Positions 33,134 to 41,644 of a DNA stretch of 64,000 nucleotides are shown piece after piece (position 1 is the stretch's first letter; every line of letters starts with the position of its first letter). This stretch comes from an uncultured Verrucomicrobiota bacterium (GTDB taxonomy: Bacteria; Verrucomicrobiota; Verrucomicrobiia; Limisphaerales; UBA9464): the NCBI GenBank assembly GCA_903907925.1, contig CAIVQB010000077.1, forward strand, positions 62,001-126,000, read 5' to 3'. Below the pieces are notes generated by a model. It was not told the DNA's origin and made no database searches. It saw only the letters and a program-made list of their open reading frames with translations. Position numbers and translations under genes: made by a program.

Positions 33134-33287
33134 GGAGTGCGGCGGGAAGCGGAGCGCCACGCCGCTTTGGTCTGGTTGTGGAACGTCGAATTGGCCTGAA
33201 GGGGTCCGCTTCGGCTGAGAGCGAGCGGTGCACCGGCGATGTTGATCAAAGCCCGGGATCGGCGCTTCGCTCTGCCCCCCGCACTCC
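33134..33287. repeat. MITE-like element with about 26-base terminal inverted repeats
   Basis: The left end GGAGTGCGGCGGGAAGCGGA (33134 on, to about 33158) and the right end, GGCGCTTCGCTCTGC then CCCCCGCACTCC (33261-33287), are imperfect inverted copies. The interior has no good coding frame. A matching single end occurs at 46385-46420. It fills most of the gap of 274 bases before the isomerase gene. Confidence 0.7.
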
Positions 33288-33370
33288 AAAGGACACAGCC
33301 TCAATCTCCGCCGCAATTCCCCGCTGGATTTTCCGGGACGAACCGATCGAGTCTGGGCTTCATCACACTC

Positions 33371-34291
33371 ATGAAACTCGGTTTCGTTTCCGCCATCCTT
33401 CCCGAACTGCGCCTCCATGAGGTTCTGACCTTCGCGCGACGCGAGGGGTTTTCCTGCGTGGAGGCGATGTGCTGGCCCTCGGGCAAGGCGGAGCGGCGGT
33501 TCGCGGGCGTCACCCACATCGATGTCAACGGCCTGACCGCGACCCGCGCCGACGACATCAACGCGCTCTGCCGCGGTCATGGAGTCGGGCTTTCCGCGCT
33601 GGGCTATTACCCAAATCCGCTCGATCCCGATCCCGAGGTCTCGAAGGCCAGCGTCCAGCATCTCAAGCGGGTCATCGTGGCAGCCAGCCATCTCGGATTG
33701 AGCACAGTGAACACGTTTGTCGGACGCGATTGGACCCGCAGCGTTGACGACAATTGGCCCCGATTCCTCAAGGTATGGCGACCGCTCATGGCCTTCGCCG
33801 ACGATCACGGTGTCCGGGTGGGCATTGAGAATTGTCCGATGCGATTCACCGGCGACGAATGGCCCGGCGGAAAGAACCTGATGACCACACCGGTCATCTG
33901 GCGCCGCGCCTTCAACGACATCAATTCGCCCAACCTCGGCCTGAACTACGATCCGTCGCATTTCGTGCTGCAACGGATGGATCCTGAGTCGCCGCTCCGC
34001 GAATTCCAGGACCGCCTGTTCCACGTCCATGCGAAGGACGTGAAGATCCGGCGGGATCGGATCAATGAGGTGGGTGTGTTCGCCGACCCTCTCGAATGGC
34101 ATCAGCCGCGCATTCCCGGATTTGGCGAAATGGATTGGGGACATTTTATCGGGGCACTGATGGAAACCACCTACCGCGGACCCGTTTGCATTGAGGTCGA
34201 AGACGATACCTTCGGGCGCGAACTCGACGGCCGGAAGCGAGCACTGCGAGTGGCCGGAAACGTATTGCGACCGTTCTTGCCCGCCTGCTGA
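33371..34291 (+). CDS. Sugar phosphate isomerase/epimerase (TIM barrel)
   Basis: The 306-residue protein is a cytoplasmic xylose isomerase-like TIM barrel: KLGFVSAILPELRLHEVLTFARREGFSCVEAMCW, VNTFVGRDW, RVGIENCPM, NLGLNYDPSHFVLQ with metal-ligand Asp and His, and RLFHVHAKD. CIEVEDD supplies a final acidic ligand. It begins at ATG 33371 (the track start at 33239 lies within the repeat). It is followed 80 bases later by deoC, and together with the upstream dehydrogenase suggests a sugar-catabolic cluster. Confidence 0.88.
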   Translation: MKLGFVSAILPELRLHEVLTFARREGFSCVEAMCWPSGKAERRFAGVTHIDVNGLTATRADDINALCRGHGVGLSALGYYPNPLDPDPEVSKASVQHLKRVIVAASHLGLSTVNTFVGRDWTRSVDDNWPRFLKVWRPLMAFADDHGVRVGIENCPMRFTGDEWPGGKNLMTTPVIWRRAFNDINSPNLGLNYDPSHFVLQRMDPESPLREFQDRLFHVHAKDVKIRRDRINEVGVFADPLEWHQPRIPGFGEMDWGHFIGALMETTYRGPVCIEVEDDTFGRELDGRKRALRVAGNVLRPFLPAC

Positions 34292-34371
34292 AGTTTGAAT
34301 TGAGATTCCCGCGCCGAACAGCCACCTCATCCGGGCGTCAACTCACTCGTGAGACTACCGGTCCCTTTTTC

Positions 34372-35166
34372 ATGAAATACAGCTACGACGAACTGGCGAA
34401 GATGATCGATCACTCGCTCCTGCATCCCACGATGACGGATCAGGACCTGGACGACGGCTGCCGTCTGGCGGCCAAGTACGGTGCCGCATCGGTTTGCATC
34501 AAACCGTACGCGGTGAAACGGGCGGCCGAATTGTTGAACGGGACCGGCGTGCTGGTCGGAGCAGTCATTGGATTTCCCCACGGCAACGGCACGACGGAAT
34601 CCAAGCGTTACGAAACCGAACTTGCCTGCCGCGACGGTGCCGCCGAGATCGACATGGTGATCAACATCGGCAAGGCGCTGTCCGGCGATTGGGCCTATGT
34701 CGAAACCGATGTCCGGGCCGTCTGCGACGAAGCCCGGCGGCACGGTGCGAAGGTCAAAGTGATCTTCGAAAACGATTATCTGACGAAGGGTGGTGCCGGA
34801 CTGGATTCGGACGCCTTCAAGCGAAAGCTCTGCGAACTCTGCGAGCGGGCGGGTGCGGCCTGGGTCAAGACCTCGTCAGGCTATGGCTTCGTGAAACAGG
34901 CCGACGGCAGCTACAATTACAAGGGCGCAACCGAACACGACCTGGCGTTGATGCGGGCCAGTGTCTCCGAGGCAGTACAAGTGAAGGCAGCCGGCGGCGT
35001 TCGCGATCTCGACGGGTTGATCCGCGTCCGTGAGTTGGGCGGATCCCGCTGCGGCGCGACCGCCACCGCCGCGATGATGGACGAATATCGAAAGCGCGAA
35101 GCGGCGGAGAAGGCGGGCGTCACGGTCGACGGTGGCAAGGGCGGAATCGGCGCGGGCGGGTATTGA
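34372..35166 (+). CDS. deoC: Deoxyribose-phosphate aldolase
   Basis: The 264-residue protein is a class I DeoC aldolase, which splits 2-deoxyribose-5-phosphate into glyceraldehyde-3-phosphate and acetaldehyde. Catalytic residues are visible: Asp in AAEIDMVIN, the Schiff-base Lys in AKVKVIFEND, and the proton-relay Lys in AWVKTSSGY. The N-terminal MIDHSLLHPTMTD is typical. The C-terminal tail is Gly/Lys-rich (DGGKGGIGAGGY). ATG 34372 is preferred to the track start because the extension has no family similarity. Confidence 0.95.
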   Translation: MKYSYDELAKMIDHSLLHPTMTDQDLDDGCRLAAKYGAASVCIKPYAVKRAAELLNGTGVLVGAVIGFPHGNGTTESKRYETELACRDGAAEIDMVINIGKALSGDWAYVETDVRAVCDEARRHGAKVKVIFENDYLTKGGAGLDSDAFKRKLCELCERAGAAWVKTSSGYGFVKQADGSYNYKGATEHDLALMRASVSEAVQVKAAGGVRDLDGLIRVRELGGSRCGATATAAMMDEYRKREAAEKAGVTVDGGKGGIGAGGY

Positions 35167-35205
35167 GAAGCGGGTTGAAGTGTTGAAATGCTGAAGATTT
35201 AAAGA
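35167..35205 (+). repeat. Module C repeat after deoC
   Basis: GGGTTGAAGTGTTGAAATGC and TGAAGATTTAAAGAGGAAG form a diverged GTTGAAG array starting directly after the deoC stop. Confidence 0.5.
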
Positions 35206-35292
35206 GGAAGATGCGCGAACGGTAGAGCGAGGCTTCGCATCCATTCCGTTTCCTGCCTTCATGCTTTCCAGATTCGTCACCCATCACCCGAC

Positions 35293-35832
35293 ATGCATCC
35301 CAGCCGATTCTTTCATCATTGCCCGCGGTGCGGGTTGAAACAGGCGCCGCCCGAGGGCAAGGCACCGTTCCAATGCACGGCATGCGGCTTCAGGTATTAC
35401 TTCAACGCCGGCTCCGCGGTCGCGACGTTCGTGACCCGCGCGGACGGCCGGTGGTTGTTCATTCGTCGGGCCAGGGATCCGGGCCAGGGAAAGCTCGCTC
35501 CGCCCGGAGGCTTCGTCGACCTCGGCGAAACCGCGGAGAACGCCGTCCGACGCGAGTTGCGCGAGGAAGTGGGCATCGAACTGGAGCAGGTCGAATTCCT
35601 TTGTTCGCACCCGAACGCTTATCTTTACGGCGGGATCACCTATCCGACGCTCGACCTGTTCTTCACCGCGACGCTGGCGGACGGATCGTCGCCCCAGGCA
35701 CTGGACGAAGTGACCAGTGTCGGATGGCATGACGCCGCCCAAATCCACACGGAGGATCTCGCCTTCGATTCCATGCGGGCCGCATGGGAGAGGTTGATGA
35801 GACGCCCTGGATCCGGCGGGTTCCCAAGCTGA
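35293..35832 (+). CDS. NUDIX hydrolase with N-terminal zinc ribbon
   Basis: The 179-residue protein has a four-cysteine zinc ribbon at the N-terminus (HCPRCG and FQCTACGFR) followed by a Nudix domain. The complete Nudix box is GGFVDLGETAENAVRRELREEVGIE. The arrangement is the same as in NADH pyrophosphatase-type and related NUDIX proteins, but the short length and missing C-terminal motif suggest a general NDP-sugar or ADP-ribose hydrolase. It is on the opposite strand from the cytochrome gene that follows it. Confidence 0.88.
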   Translation: MHPSRFFHHCPRCGLKQAPPEGKAPFQCTACGFRYYFNAGSAVATFVTRADGRWLFIRRARDPGQGKLAPPGGFVDLGETAENAVRRELREEVGIELEQVEFLCSHPNAYLYGGITYPTLDLFFTATLADGSSPQALDEVTSVGWHDAAQIHTEDLAFDSMRAAWERLMRRPGSGGFPS

Positions 35833-35879
35833 TCCCAAGCGCCGCACGACAAAGACCGGCCTCCTCGCAATGGCGTCTG

Positions 35880-36920
35880 CTACTTTTTCGCCTCGTCTTT
35901 TTTCTCGGACTTGGCGGCGGGGGCGTTGGTGGTGACCGGGATCAATTCCCAACCGGTGTTGATGTTGAGCCCCGGCAGGGCAGCCTGCAGACGGTCGACT
36001 CCGTTCGTGGTCACCTTCGTTTGCCACAGGTAGAGATTGTGGAGGTGCTTCATTCCCGCGAGCGCATCCAGCGCGGCGTCGGTCACCTTGGTTCCGTACA
36101 AGTTCAGATAGGTCAGGTTCTGCAGGCTCTTCAGCTCACCGACGCCGGCATCGGTCACGCCGGTCAATTCGAGTCCGAGCACTTCGAGATGGGGGAGATT
36201 CTTCAGCACGCCCATCGCCTTGTCCGAAATCTTGGTCGTGCCCAACCGGACTTCGATCAGGCTCGGGATGTCCTTCAACGGGGCGATGGTCGCGTCAGTG
36301 ACGTTGGTGCCGAGGAGGCGGAGATTGACCTCGTGCCACGGCACGTTGAGGGCGACCGGGCGAACGTCGATGCCGGTCTTGGCGAGGGCTTCGATGGCGG
36401 CCGCCTCACCGGCCGGGGCCTTGAAATCCTTGGGCAACTCGGGCGCCGGGACCGGAGGCTTCACCTTGCCGGACGGCTTCCAACCGTCATCCACCGGCGC
36501 AGCGGCGGCCGTCGCGGGAGCAGCGGGTGCGGCGGCGGGCGCCGGAACCACCACACCCTCGGGCCACTTGGCGCCTTCATTGACCCAATTCTTGATCAGC
36601 TCGATCTGCGGGGCGGTCAGCGAATCCCCCTTTGGCGGCATGCGATCGTCGTTGTCCTTGGGCAGGATCACGCGCTTGTAGACTTCGCTGTCGGCGGCGG
36701 CGCCGGCCTTGACGATCTCGCCATCCTTGCCGCCCTTGAAGAAATCGGCGCGGGTGTCGAGGCGCAGCTTGCCCTTCTGCTTGTCCGGCCCGTGGCATTC
36801 CACGCACCGCTGTTGCAGGATCGGCACGATCTCCTTGTTGAAATCGACCGCCGCAACGACGGGGGTGGCGGTGAGAATCGCAACGGACCAGAGGCGGGCG
36901 ACGGCGGCGGAAGTCTTCAT
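35880..36920 (-). CDS. Planctomycete-type cytochrome c domain fused to leucine-rich repeats
   Basis: The 346-residue exported protein has a signal peptide (VARLWSVAILTATPVVA), a PSCyt1-type domain near residues 25-100 with the heme motif CVECH, GKLRLDTRADFF and RMPPKGDSLT, a Pro/Ala-rich linker, and then six or so leucine-rich repeats of the LRR_6 type (SLIEVRLGTTKISDKAM, HLEVLGLELTGVTDAG, NLTYLNLYGTKVTDAA). The cytochrome part would bind one heme c; the LRR part could dock a partner. Start at ATG 36920 puts the signal at the N-terminus. It is divergent from argF, with 194 bases between. Confidence 0.9.
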   Translation of the reverse strand: MKTSAAVARLWSVAILTATPVVAAVDFNKEIVPILQQRCVECHGPDKQKGKLRLDTRADFFKGGKDGEIVKAGAAADSEVYKRVILPKDNDDRMPPKGDSLTAPQIELIKNWVNEGAKWPEGVVVPAPAAAPAAPATAAAAPVDDGWKPSGKVKPPVPAPELPKDFKAPAGEAAAIEALAKTGIDVRPVALNVPWHEVNLRLLGTNVTDATIAPLKDIPSLIEVRLGTTKISDKAMGVLKNLPHLEVLGLELTGVTDAGVGELKSLQNLTYLNLYGTKVTDAALDALAGMKHLHNLYLWQTKVTTNGVDRLQAALPGLNINTGWELIPVTTNAPAAKSEKKDEAKK

Positions 36921-37114
36921 GGCTGGGTGTTCTGACGCCGCCATTCCGGGTGTGTTCAGACGAATTTTCCGGGGAGCAGCGGGCTGTTTATACGCAACGA
37001 CCGGCGCGATTTCAAATGGGATGTCCGGCGCGAATCGCAAGTTAGGGCGTGACGTGACCCGGGGGGGTGTATTAACAGAATCGCTTTCCGGCGTCGGCCG
37101 GAGCCGTCCGTGTC

Positions 37115-38077
37115 ATGAAAAATCTGCTCAGTCTCGAAACTCTGGCTGCTTCCGACATGCGATCCATCCTGGACCGCGTGGCGGGGTTCAAATCCGCCCG
37201 GACCACCCACGCCCGCCCGCTGACGGGCCAGACTTGGGCTCTGATTTTCAGCAAATCGTCGACGCGCACCCGGGTCAGTTTCGAGGTCGGGCTCCGCGAA
37301 CTCGGCGCCGAAGTGCTCTTCCTCAACGCCAACGACATCCAGCTCGGACGCGGCGAACCCATCAAGGACACCGCCCGCGTCATGGGCCGGATGATCCACG
37401 GCGCGGTGATCCGGACCTTCGCCCAGAAGGATGTCGCGGACTTCGCCCAATTCAGCGGCATTCCCACGATCAACGCCCTGACCGACGACGAACACCCATG
37501 CCAGATCCTGACCGATATCTTCACCTTCGAAGAAAAGACCGGACGCCGGATCGAGGGTTCGGTGGTGACGTTCGTGGGCGACGCCGCCTGCAATGTTCCC
37601 GCCAGTTGGATCTTCGCCGCCGCCAAGCTCGGGTTTGAGCTGCGACTCGCCGCGCCGCGCGCCTATTGGCCCTCGCCGGAGATCCTCGCGCGCGCCGGTG
37701 CGGGTGCGACGGCGGATTGGACGAAACGCCCCGACAGCACGACGGAGCGGATGACCGCCGGGATCGGGACGATCGTCTTGATGACCGACCTGAAACTCGC
37801 CGCGAAACAGGCCGACCTGCTGTACACCGACGTCTGGGTCTCGATGGGCAAGGAGGCCGAAGCCGCCCAACGGATCGCGGAATTGACCGGCTATCAGATC
37901 AACGCCGGGTTGATCCAATGCGCCAAGCCCGGCGTGGCGGTGATGCACTGCCTGCCGGCATATCGCGGGAAGGAAATCGACGATGCCACCTTCGAAGCCC
38001 ACGCCGACCTGATCTTTACCCAGGCCGAGAACCGCCTCCACACCCAGAAGGCGATCGTGGATTGGATGGTTGCGTGA
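37115..38077 (+). CDS. argF: Ornithine carbamoyltransferase
   Basis: The 320-residue protein is OTCase, which makes citrulline from ornithine and carbamoyl phosphate. The carbamoyl phosphate site is SKSSTRTR near residue 48, with DEHPCQ near 128 and the ornithine-binding SMGKE and HCLPAYRG (Cys, Pro, Arg) near the C-terminus. Length is normal. It is about 10 kb from argD and 20 kb before argH, so the pathway is only partly clustered. A small unknown gene overlaps its stop (GTGA). Confidence 0.96.
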   Translation: MKNLLSLETLAASDMRSILDRVAGFKSARTTHARPLTGQTWALIFSKSSTRTRVSFEVGLRELGAEVLFLNANDIQLGRGEPIKDTARVMGRMIHGAVIRTFAQKDVADFAQFSGIPTINALTDDEHPCQILTDIFTFEEKTGRRIEGSVVTFVGDAACNVPASWIFAAAKLGFELRLAAPRAYWPSPEILARAGAGATADWTKRPDSTTERMTAGIGTIVLMTDLKLAAKQADLLYTDVWVSMGKEAEAAQRIAELTGYQINAGLIQCAKPGVAVMHCLPAYRGKEIDDATFEAHADLIFTQAENRLHTQKAIVDWMVA

Positions 38078-38622
38078 AGCCACCGACCAATCGTCGCCGG
38101 CGCATCTTGCGGATCGGTGTCGCGCTCGTTCTGCTCACGTGCGTGTCGGTTGGGCTGGTTCACGCAATCCTCGGGAGTCGCGAAGCGCCAAATATCCAGG
38201 TTCGGTTCGAGAATATTGAACCGAACAACTTCGGTTTTGGAGGTGAGTTTGTCGTCCAAAACCTGGGAAAGAAGATTGTGGTACTGGGTTCGCTTCAAGC
38301 GACGGTTTCTTCCCGATCGGGTTCTATTTCAAATCTCAACGTGTACCGACTACCAGGGGTGAACGGCCAAATGGTTCCGACCATCGATCCCGGCGGCTCG
38401 AATGTATTTGTGGTAAATGGGCTCCAGAATCCGAGCCAGTGGACTGCGGAGGTTAAATATTTTGAGAATTCGTGGGTGTCGGAAAAGACGGAAGAACTTG
38501 TTGTTTGGTCGGACGGAAGAATCGCGAGGTGGATTCCCTGGCGTCTGTTGACTTGGGTCCGAGGAATGAAACCCCACCATTTCTCCATCGAGCCTCAGGA
38601 AATCCCACCGCCCCACCCCTGA
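38074..38622 (+). CDS. Small membrane-anchored hypothetical protein overlapping argF
   Basis: The 182-residue protein starts at a GTG that overlaps the argF TGA stop by four bases. It begins basic (KPPTNRRRRILR), has a single membrane segment (IGVALVLLTCVSVGLVHAIL) and then an exported beta-rich domain (GFGGEFVVQNLGKKIVVL, VNGLQNPSQWTAEVKYF). No known family is recognised. Codon use is slightly less GC-rich than in argF, for example several TTT, AAT and AAA codons in a row. Coupling to argF may be positional only. Confidence 0.65.
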   Translation: MKPPTNRRRRILRIGVALVLLTCVSVGLVHAILGSREAPNIQVRFENIEPNNFGFGGEFVVQNLGKKIVVLGSLQATVSSRSGSISNLNVYRLPGVNGQMVPTIDPGGSNVFVVNGLQNPSQWTAEVKYFENSWVSEKTEELVVWSDGRIARWIPWRLLTWVRGMKPHHFSIEPQEIPPPHP

Positions 38623-38667
38623 CATCCCCCTCGACGCTCGCCGGTAGCCCGCTAAACTCCCCACCGC

Positions 38668-39927
38668 ATGTCAACCGCTGTGCCCCTCGCAACCCCGGCC
38701 ACCGACGACTCCAGTCCGAAGCCGAAGAAGATCAATCTCCGGACGCCCGACGTCATGGAGGCGGTCCAGGCGCAGGTGGTGCTGCATTACCGCAGTGAAC
38801 TGGTGGAGCGCATACGGGCCAACGGCGGCGTCCTCAGCGCCAGCGGTCTCACCATCAAACTGGCCAAGGAATTCGGTTTTTGTTACGGCGTCGAACGGGC
38901 CATCGACCTGGCCTACGCCGCCCGCAAGGTTTTCCCGGCGCCCAAACGCATCTTCCTGCTCGGCGAAATCATCCATAACCCGGAGGTCAACGACCAGATC
39001 CGCGGCATGGGCATCGTCAGTCTCAAGCCCAAGCCCACCACCGACGACATCGCCCACATCACCGCCGACGACGTGGTAATCATCCCCGCCTTCGGCACCG
39101 AGGTGGCAACCCGCCGGAAGCTGGAATCCAAGGGCTGCCAGTTGGTGGACACCACCTGCGGCGACGTGATGAGCGTGTGGAAACGCGTCCGGCAGTACTC
39201 CAAGGAAAACGTCACCAGCATCATCCACGGCAAGGCCAAGCACGAGGAAACCAAGGCCACCACCAGCCAGGCCACCGCCTACGGATCGGGACATTATCTC
39301 GTCGTCTACAACCTCGAGGAGACCGATTACGTCTGCGACTACATCCTGAACGGCGGGAACAAGGACGACTTCCTCACCCGCTTCAAGGGCGCCTATTCCC
39401 AGGGATTCGATCCCGATCTCCATTTGAACGCCGTGGGTGTCGCCAACCAGACGACGATGCTGCGTGGCGAAACCGAGGAGGTGCAGCGCCGGTTCAAGGC
39501 GGCGATGGAAAAGAAGAACGGGCCGGTCAAACTGCCCGATCATTTCCGCTTCTTCGACACCATCTGCGGTGCCACCCAGGAGCGTCAGGACGCGTTGGAA
39601 AAGATGCTGCGCGAGCCGATGGACCTGTTGCTGGTGGTCGGCGGATACAATTCCTCCAACACCTCACATCTGGCGGAAATGGGCGAAAAAGTCCTGCCCA
39701 CCTTCTTCATCAAGAACGCGGCCAAGATGGAATCGGCCGGCATGATCCGTCATTGGAACCAGCACGTGTCTCAGGAGGAGGAGACGCTGAACTGGCTGAC
39801 CGCCGACCGCCCCCTGACGGTGGGCATCACGGCCGGCGCCTCGTGCCCGAACAATCTCATCGAAGACACGATCAAGCGCCTCTTTGAGCTGCGCGGCCTC
39901 AGCGTTCAGGATGTCCTGAAGCAATAG
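38668..39927 (+). CDS. ispH: 4-Hydroxy-3-methylbut-2-enyl diphosphate reductase (long form)
   Basis: The 419-residue protein is IspH/LytB, the last step of the MEP isoprenoid route, with a [4Fe-4S] cluster bound by three Cys: GFCYGVERA, DTTCGD and ASCPNN. It has the catalytic Glu region HEETKATTSQA and TMLRGETEEV. It is longer than the roughly 310-residue E. coli type and has the extra N-terminal 55 residues and insertions typical of the plant/cyanobacterial-like form. The start ATG at 38668 is the only good one. It stands alone between the argF pair and uxaE. Confidence 0.93.
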   Translation: MSTAVPLATPATDDSSPKPKKINLRTPDVMEAVQAQVVLHYRSELVERIRANGGVLSASGLTIKLAKEFGFCYGVERAIDLAYAARKVFPAPKRIFLLGEIIHNPEVNDQIRGMGIVSLKPKPTTDDIAHITADDVVIIPAFGTEVATRRKLESKGCQLVDTTCGDVMSVWKRVRQYSKENVTSIIHGKAKHEETKATTSQATAYGSGHYLVVYNLEETDYVCDYILNGGNKDDFLTRFKGAYSQGFDPDLHLNAVGVANQTTMLRGETEEVQRRFKAAMEKKNGPVKLPDHFRFFDTICGATQERQDALEKMLREPMDLLLVVGGYNSSNTSHLAEMGEKVLPTFFIKNAAKMESAGMIRHWNQHVSQEEETLNWLTADRPLTVGITAGASCPNNLIEDTIKRLFELRGLSVQDVLKQ

Positions 39928-40000
39928 GCATTGATCCGGCAATCGTGCTGGTGTTCGCTGGGCGCACCGCCCCATCTCCTGCACCCAACCCCGCACCTCC

Positions 40001-41257
40001 ATGTCTCATCCCACACCATTGGGTCTGAAAAAATCGTTCGGCTACGGCGACCGTCTCGGCCTGGCCACGCCGGGGCATCTGGCCGCCGCCCGGAAGTTCC
40101 CTGATTTCGCACCCATTCTCGCCCAGCAATCGATCCGGGAAATGACCCGGACCCGCCGCACGGCGAAGGAAGTCATGGCCGCCGCCAAGCGTGGCGTGGA
40201 ATCGACTGGCTACGCAGGAATCTGGGGGGCGGATGGCGATCACTTGAAAACGCCGGAGGACGTCCGGGTGGTTTCCGATGCCGGATTCCGTTTCTTTACC
40301 ATCGATCCCAGCGCGTTCGTCAACAATGACGCCGATCATCTGGACGCCGCCGCGCTGGAAGCGGGAGTCGCTGGGTTGGAAGCCGATGGGACCCTCGCTG
40401 GTTTCGACTGGCGCGGCGCGTATCTCGACCGTTCGTTCGACATCGGCACCGACGCGCCGCTGCGGTTCGATCGTGAGTCGTTGTTCCGCGCCCTCGTCAA
40501 ATACGGCCGTGCGACCGCTCATTGCCAGGTGATGGGCCGGGCCATTTCCGGGGTCAGTGCCGACCGCGGATTCGACATCGAGGTCTCGGTGGATGAAACT
40601 GATTCACCGACGAGCCCGCTGGAACATCTGTTCTTCGCGCTGGAATTGAAACGCCGTGAGGTTCCGAACGTGGTGAGCCTGGCGCCGCGATTCATTGGGG
40701 AGTTCGAGAAGGGCATCGACTACAAGGGCGACCTGAAGGCGTTCGAGGCGCAGTTGCGGTTGCACGCCGCCATCGCCCGCAGCACCGGTCCGTACAAGAT
40801 CAGCGTCCACAGCGGTTCCGACAAATTCACCGCGTACCCAGTGGTGGGCCGCGTTTGTGGCAATCTCCTTCACGTGAAGACGGCGGGAACCAGCTACTTG
40901 GAGGCGCTTCGGGTGATTGCCCGGATTCGTCCCGGATTGTTCGCCGAGATCGCCGAATACTCCCGGGGCCGTTTCGAGACCGACCGCGCCAGTTACCACA
41001 TCAGCACCACGGCGGCGCAGGTGGCCGCGCTGCCGGCCTTCTCCGGACCCGCGGACGAAGCGGTCTACCTGGACGAGATTCCCGGGCGGCAATTGCTGCA
41101 CGTCACCTTCGGCAGCGTTCTGACGGTCGGAGTCGATGCCAAGGGACGGCCGTTCAAGGACGGAATTCTCGAAGTCCTCCAGGAACGGCCCGATCTACAC
41201 CTTGAATTCCTCGAACGCCATTTCGTGAAGCACCTCTCCCTGCTGAACGCGGGTTGA
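40001..41257 (+). CDS. uxaE: Tagaturonate/fructuronate epimerase
   Basis: The 418-residue protein matches the UxaE family, which interconverts D-tagaturonate and D-fructuronate in galacturonate use. Recognised parts are FGYGDRLGLATPGHL, GIWGADGDHLKTPEDV with metal-ligand His and Asp, and YKISVHSGSDKFTAYP. The C-terminal LDEIPGRQLLHVTFGSV is also typical. It stands apart from uxaA, which is at 61.6-63.2 kb. The metal is probably Ni/Zn as in the Thermotoga enzyme. No uronate transporter is next to it. Confidence 0.82.
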   Translation: MSHPTPLGLKKSFGYGDRLGLATPGHLAAARKFPDFAPILAQQSIREMTRTRRTAKEVMAAAKRGVESTGYAGIWGADGDHLKTPEDVRVVSDAGFRFFTIDPSAFVNNDADHLDAAALEAGVAGLEADGTLAGFDWRGAYLDRSFDIGTDAPLRFDRESLFRALVKYGRATAHCQVMGRAISGVSADRGFDIEVSVDETDSPTSPLEHLFFALELKRREVPNVVSLAPRFIGEFEKGIDYKGDLKAFEAQLRLHAAIARSTGPYKISVHSGSDKFTAYPVVGRVCGNLLHVKTAGTSYLEALRVIARIRPGLFAEIAEYSRGRFETDRASYHISTTAAQVAALPAFSGPADEAVYLDEIPGRQLLHVTFGSVLTVGVDAKGRPFKDGILEVLQERPDLHLEFLERHFVKHLSLLNAG

Positions 41258-41261
41258 GTTC

Positions 41262-41555
41262 CCTTCCGTGAGAATGGGTGGAATCGGTGTCTGGATTCGT
41301 TTCGATCCCTGGACGATCCGAGTGAACGTGGCTCCCCGAATCGCGTGAACGCGGAACTCCCCCGGTAGGGCGAACCTCCCGGTGAGCTCGGTGGACGGAC
41401 GGATTCAATAACGCACCGCTGCGTCCCACATCCTACCACGTTCCGGCTTGGCAGGAGCCGCGCCCTACCGATGGACCGCGTCCCTCTTAAACTCTGCAAC
41501 TCTTAAACCTTTCAACCGACTCGCTTCCTTCCGTGAAAATCCGTGCCCTCCACGT
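41262..41555 (+). repeat. Composite intergenic repeat, copy 3 (modules A-B-C-A')
   Basis: The gene-less gap of 387 bases between uxaE and the ABC-F gene begins with a diverged A (GTGAGAATGGGTGGAATCGG), then B (41330-41470, with CTCCCGGTGAGCTCGG and GGCTTGGCAGGAG arms), C (41487-41520, CTTAAACTCTGCAACTC) and A' (CTTCCGTGAAAATCCGTGCC). The module order matches copy 1 exactly. The last 90 bases before the ABC-F ATG show nothing recognisable. Confidence 0.82.
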
Positions 41556-41644
41556 CGCCCCGGGAGCGCGAATTTCACCCATCCAATCGTCACCGCCACG
41601 ACGCTTGTCGGCCGGCCCGTCGTCTGCCATGGTTCCCGGCTTCG

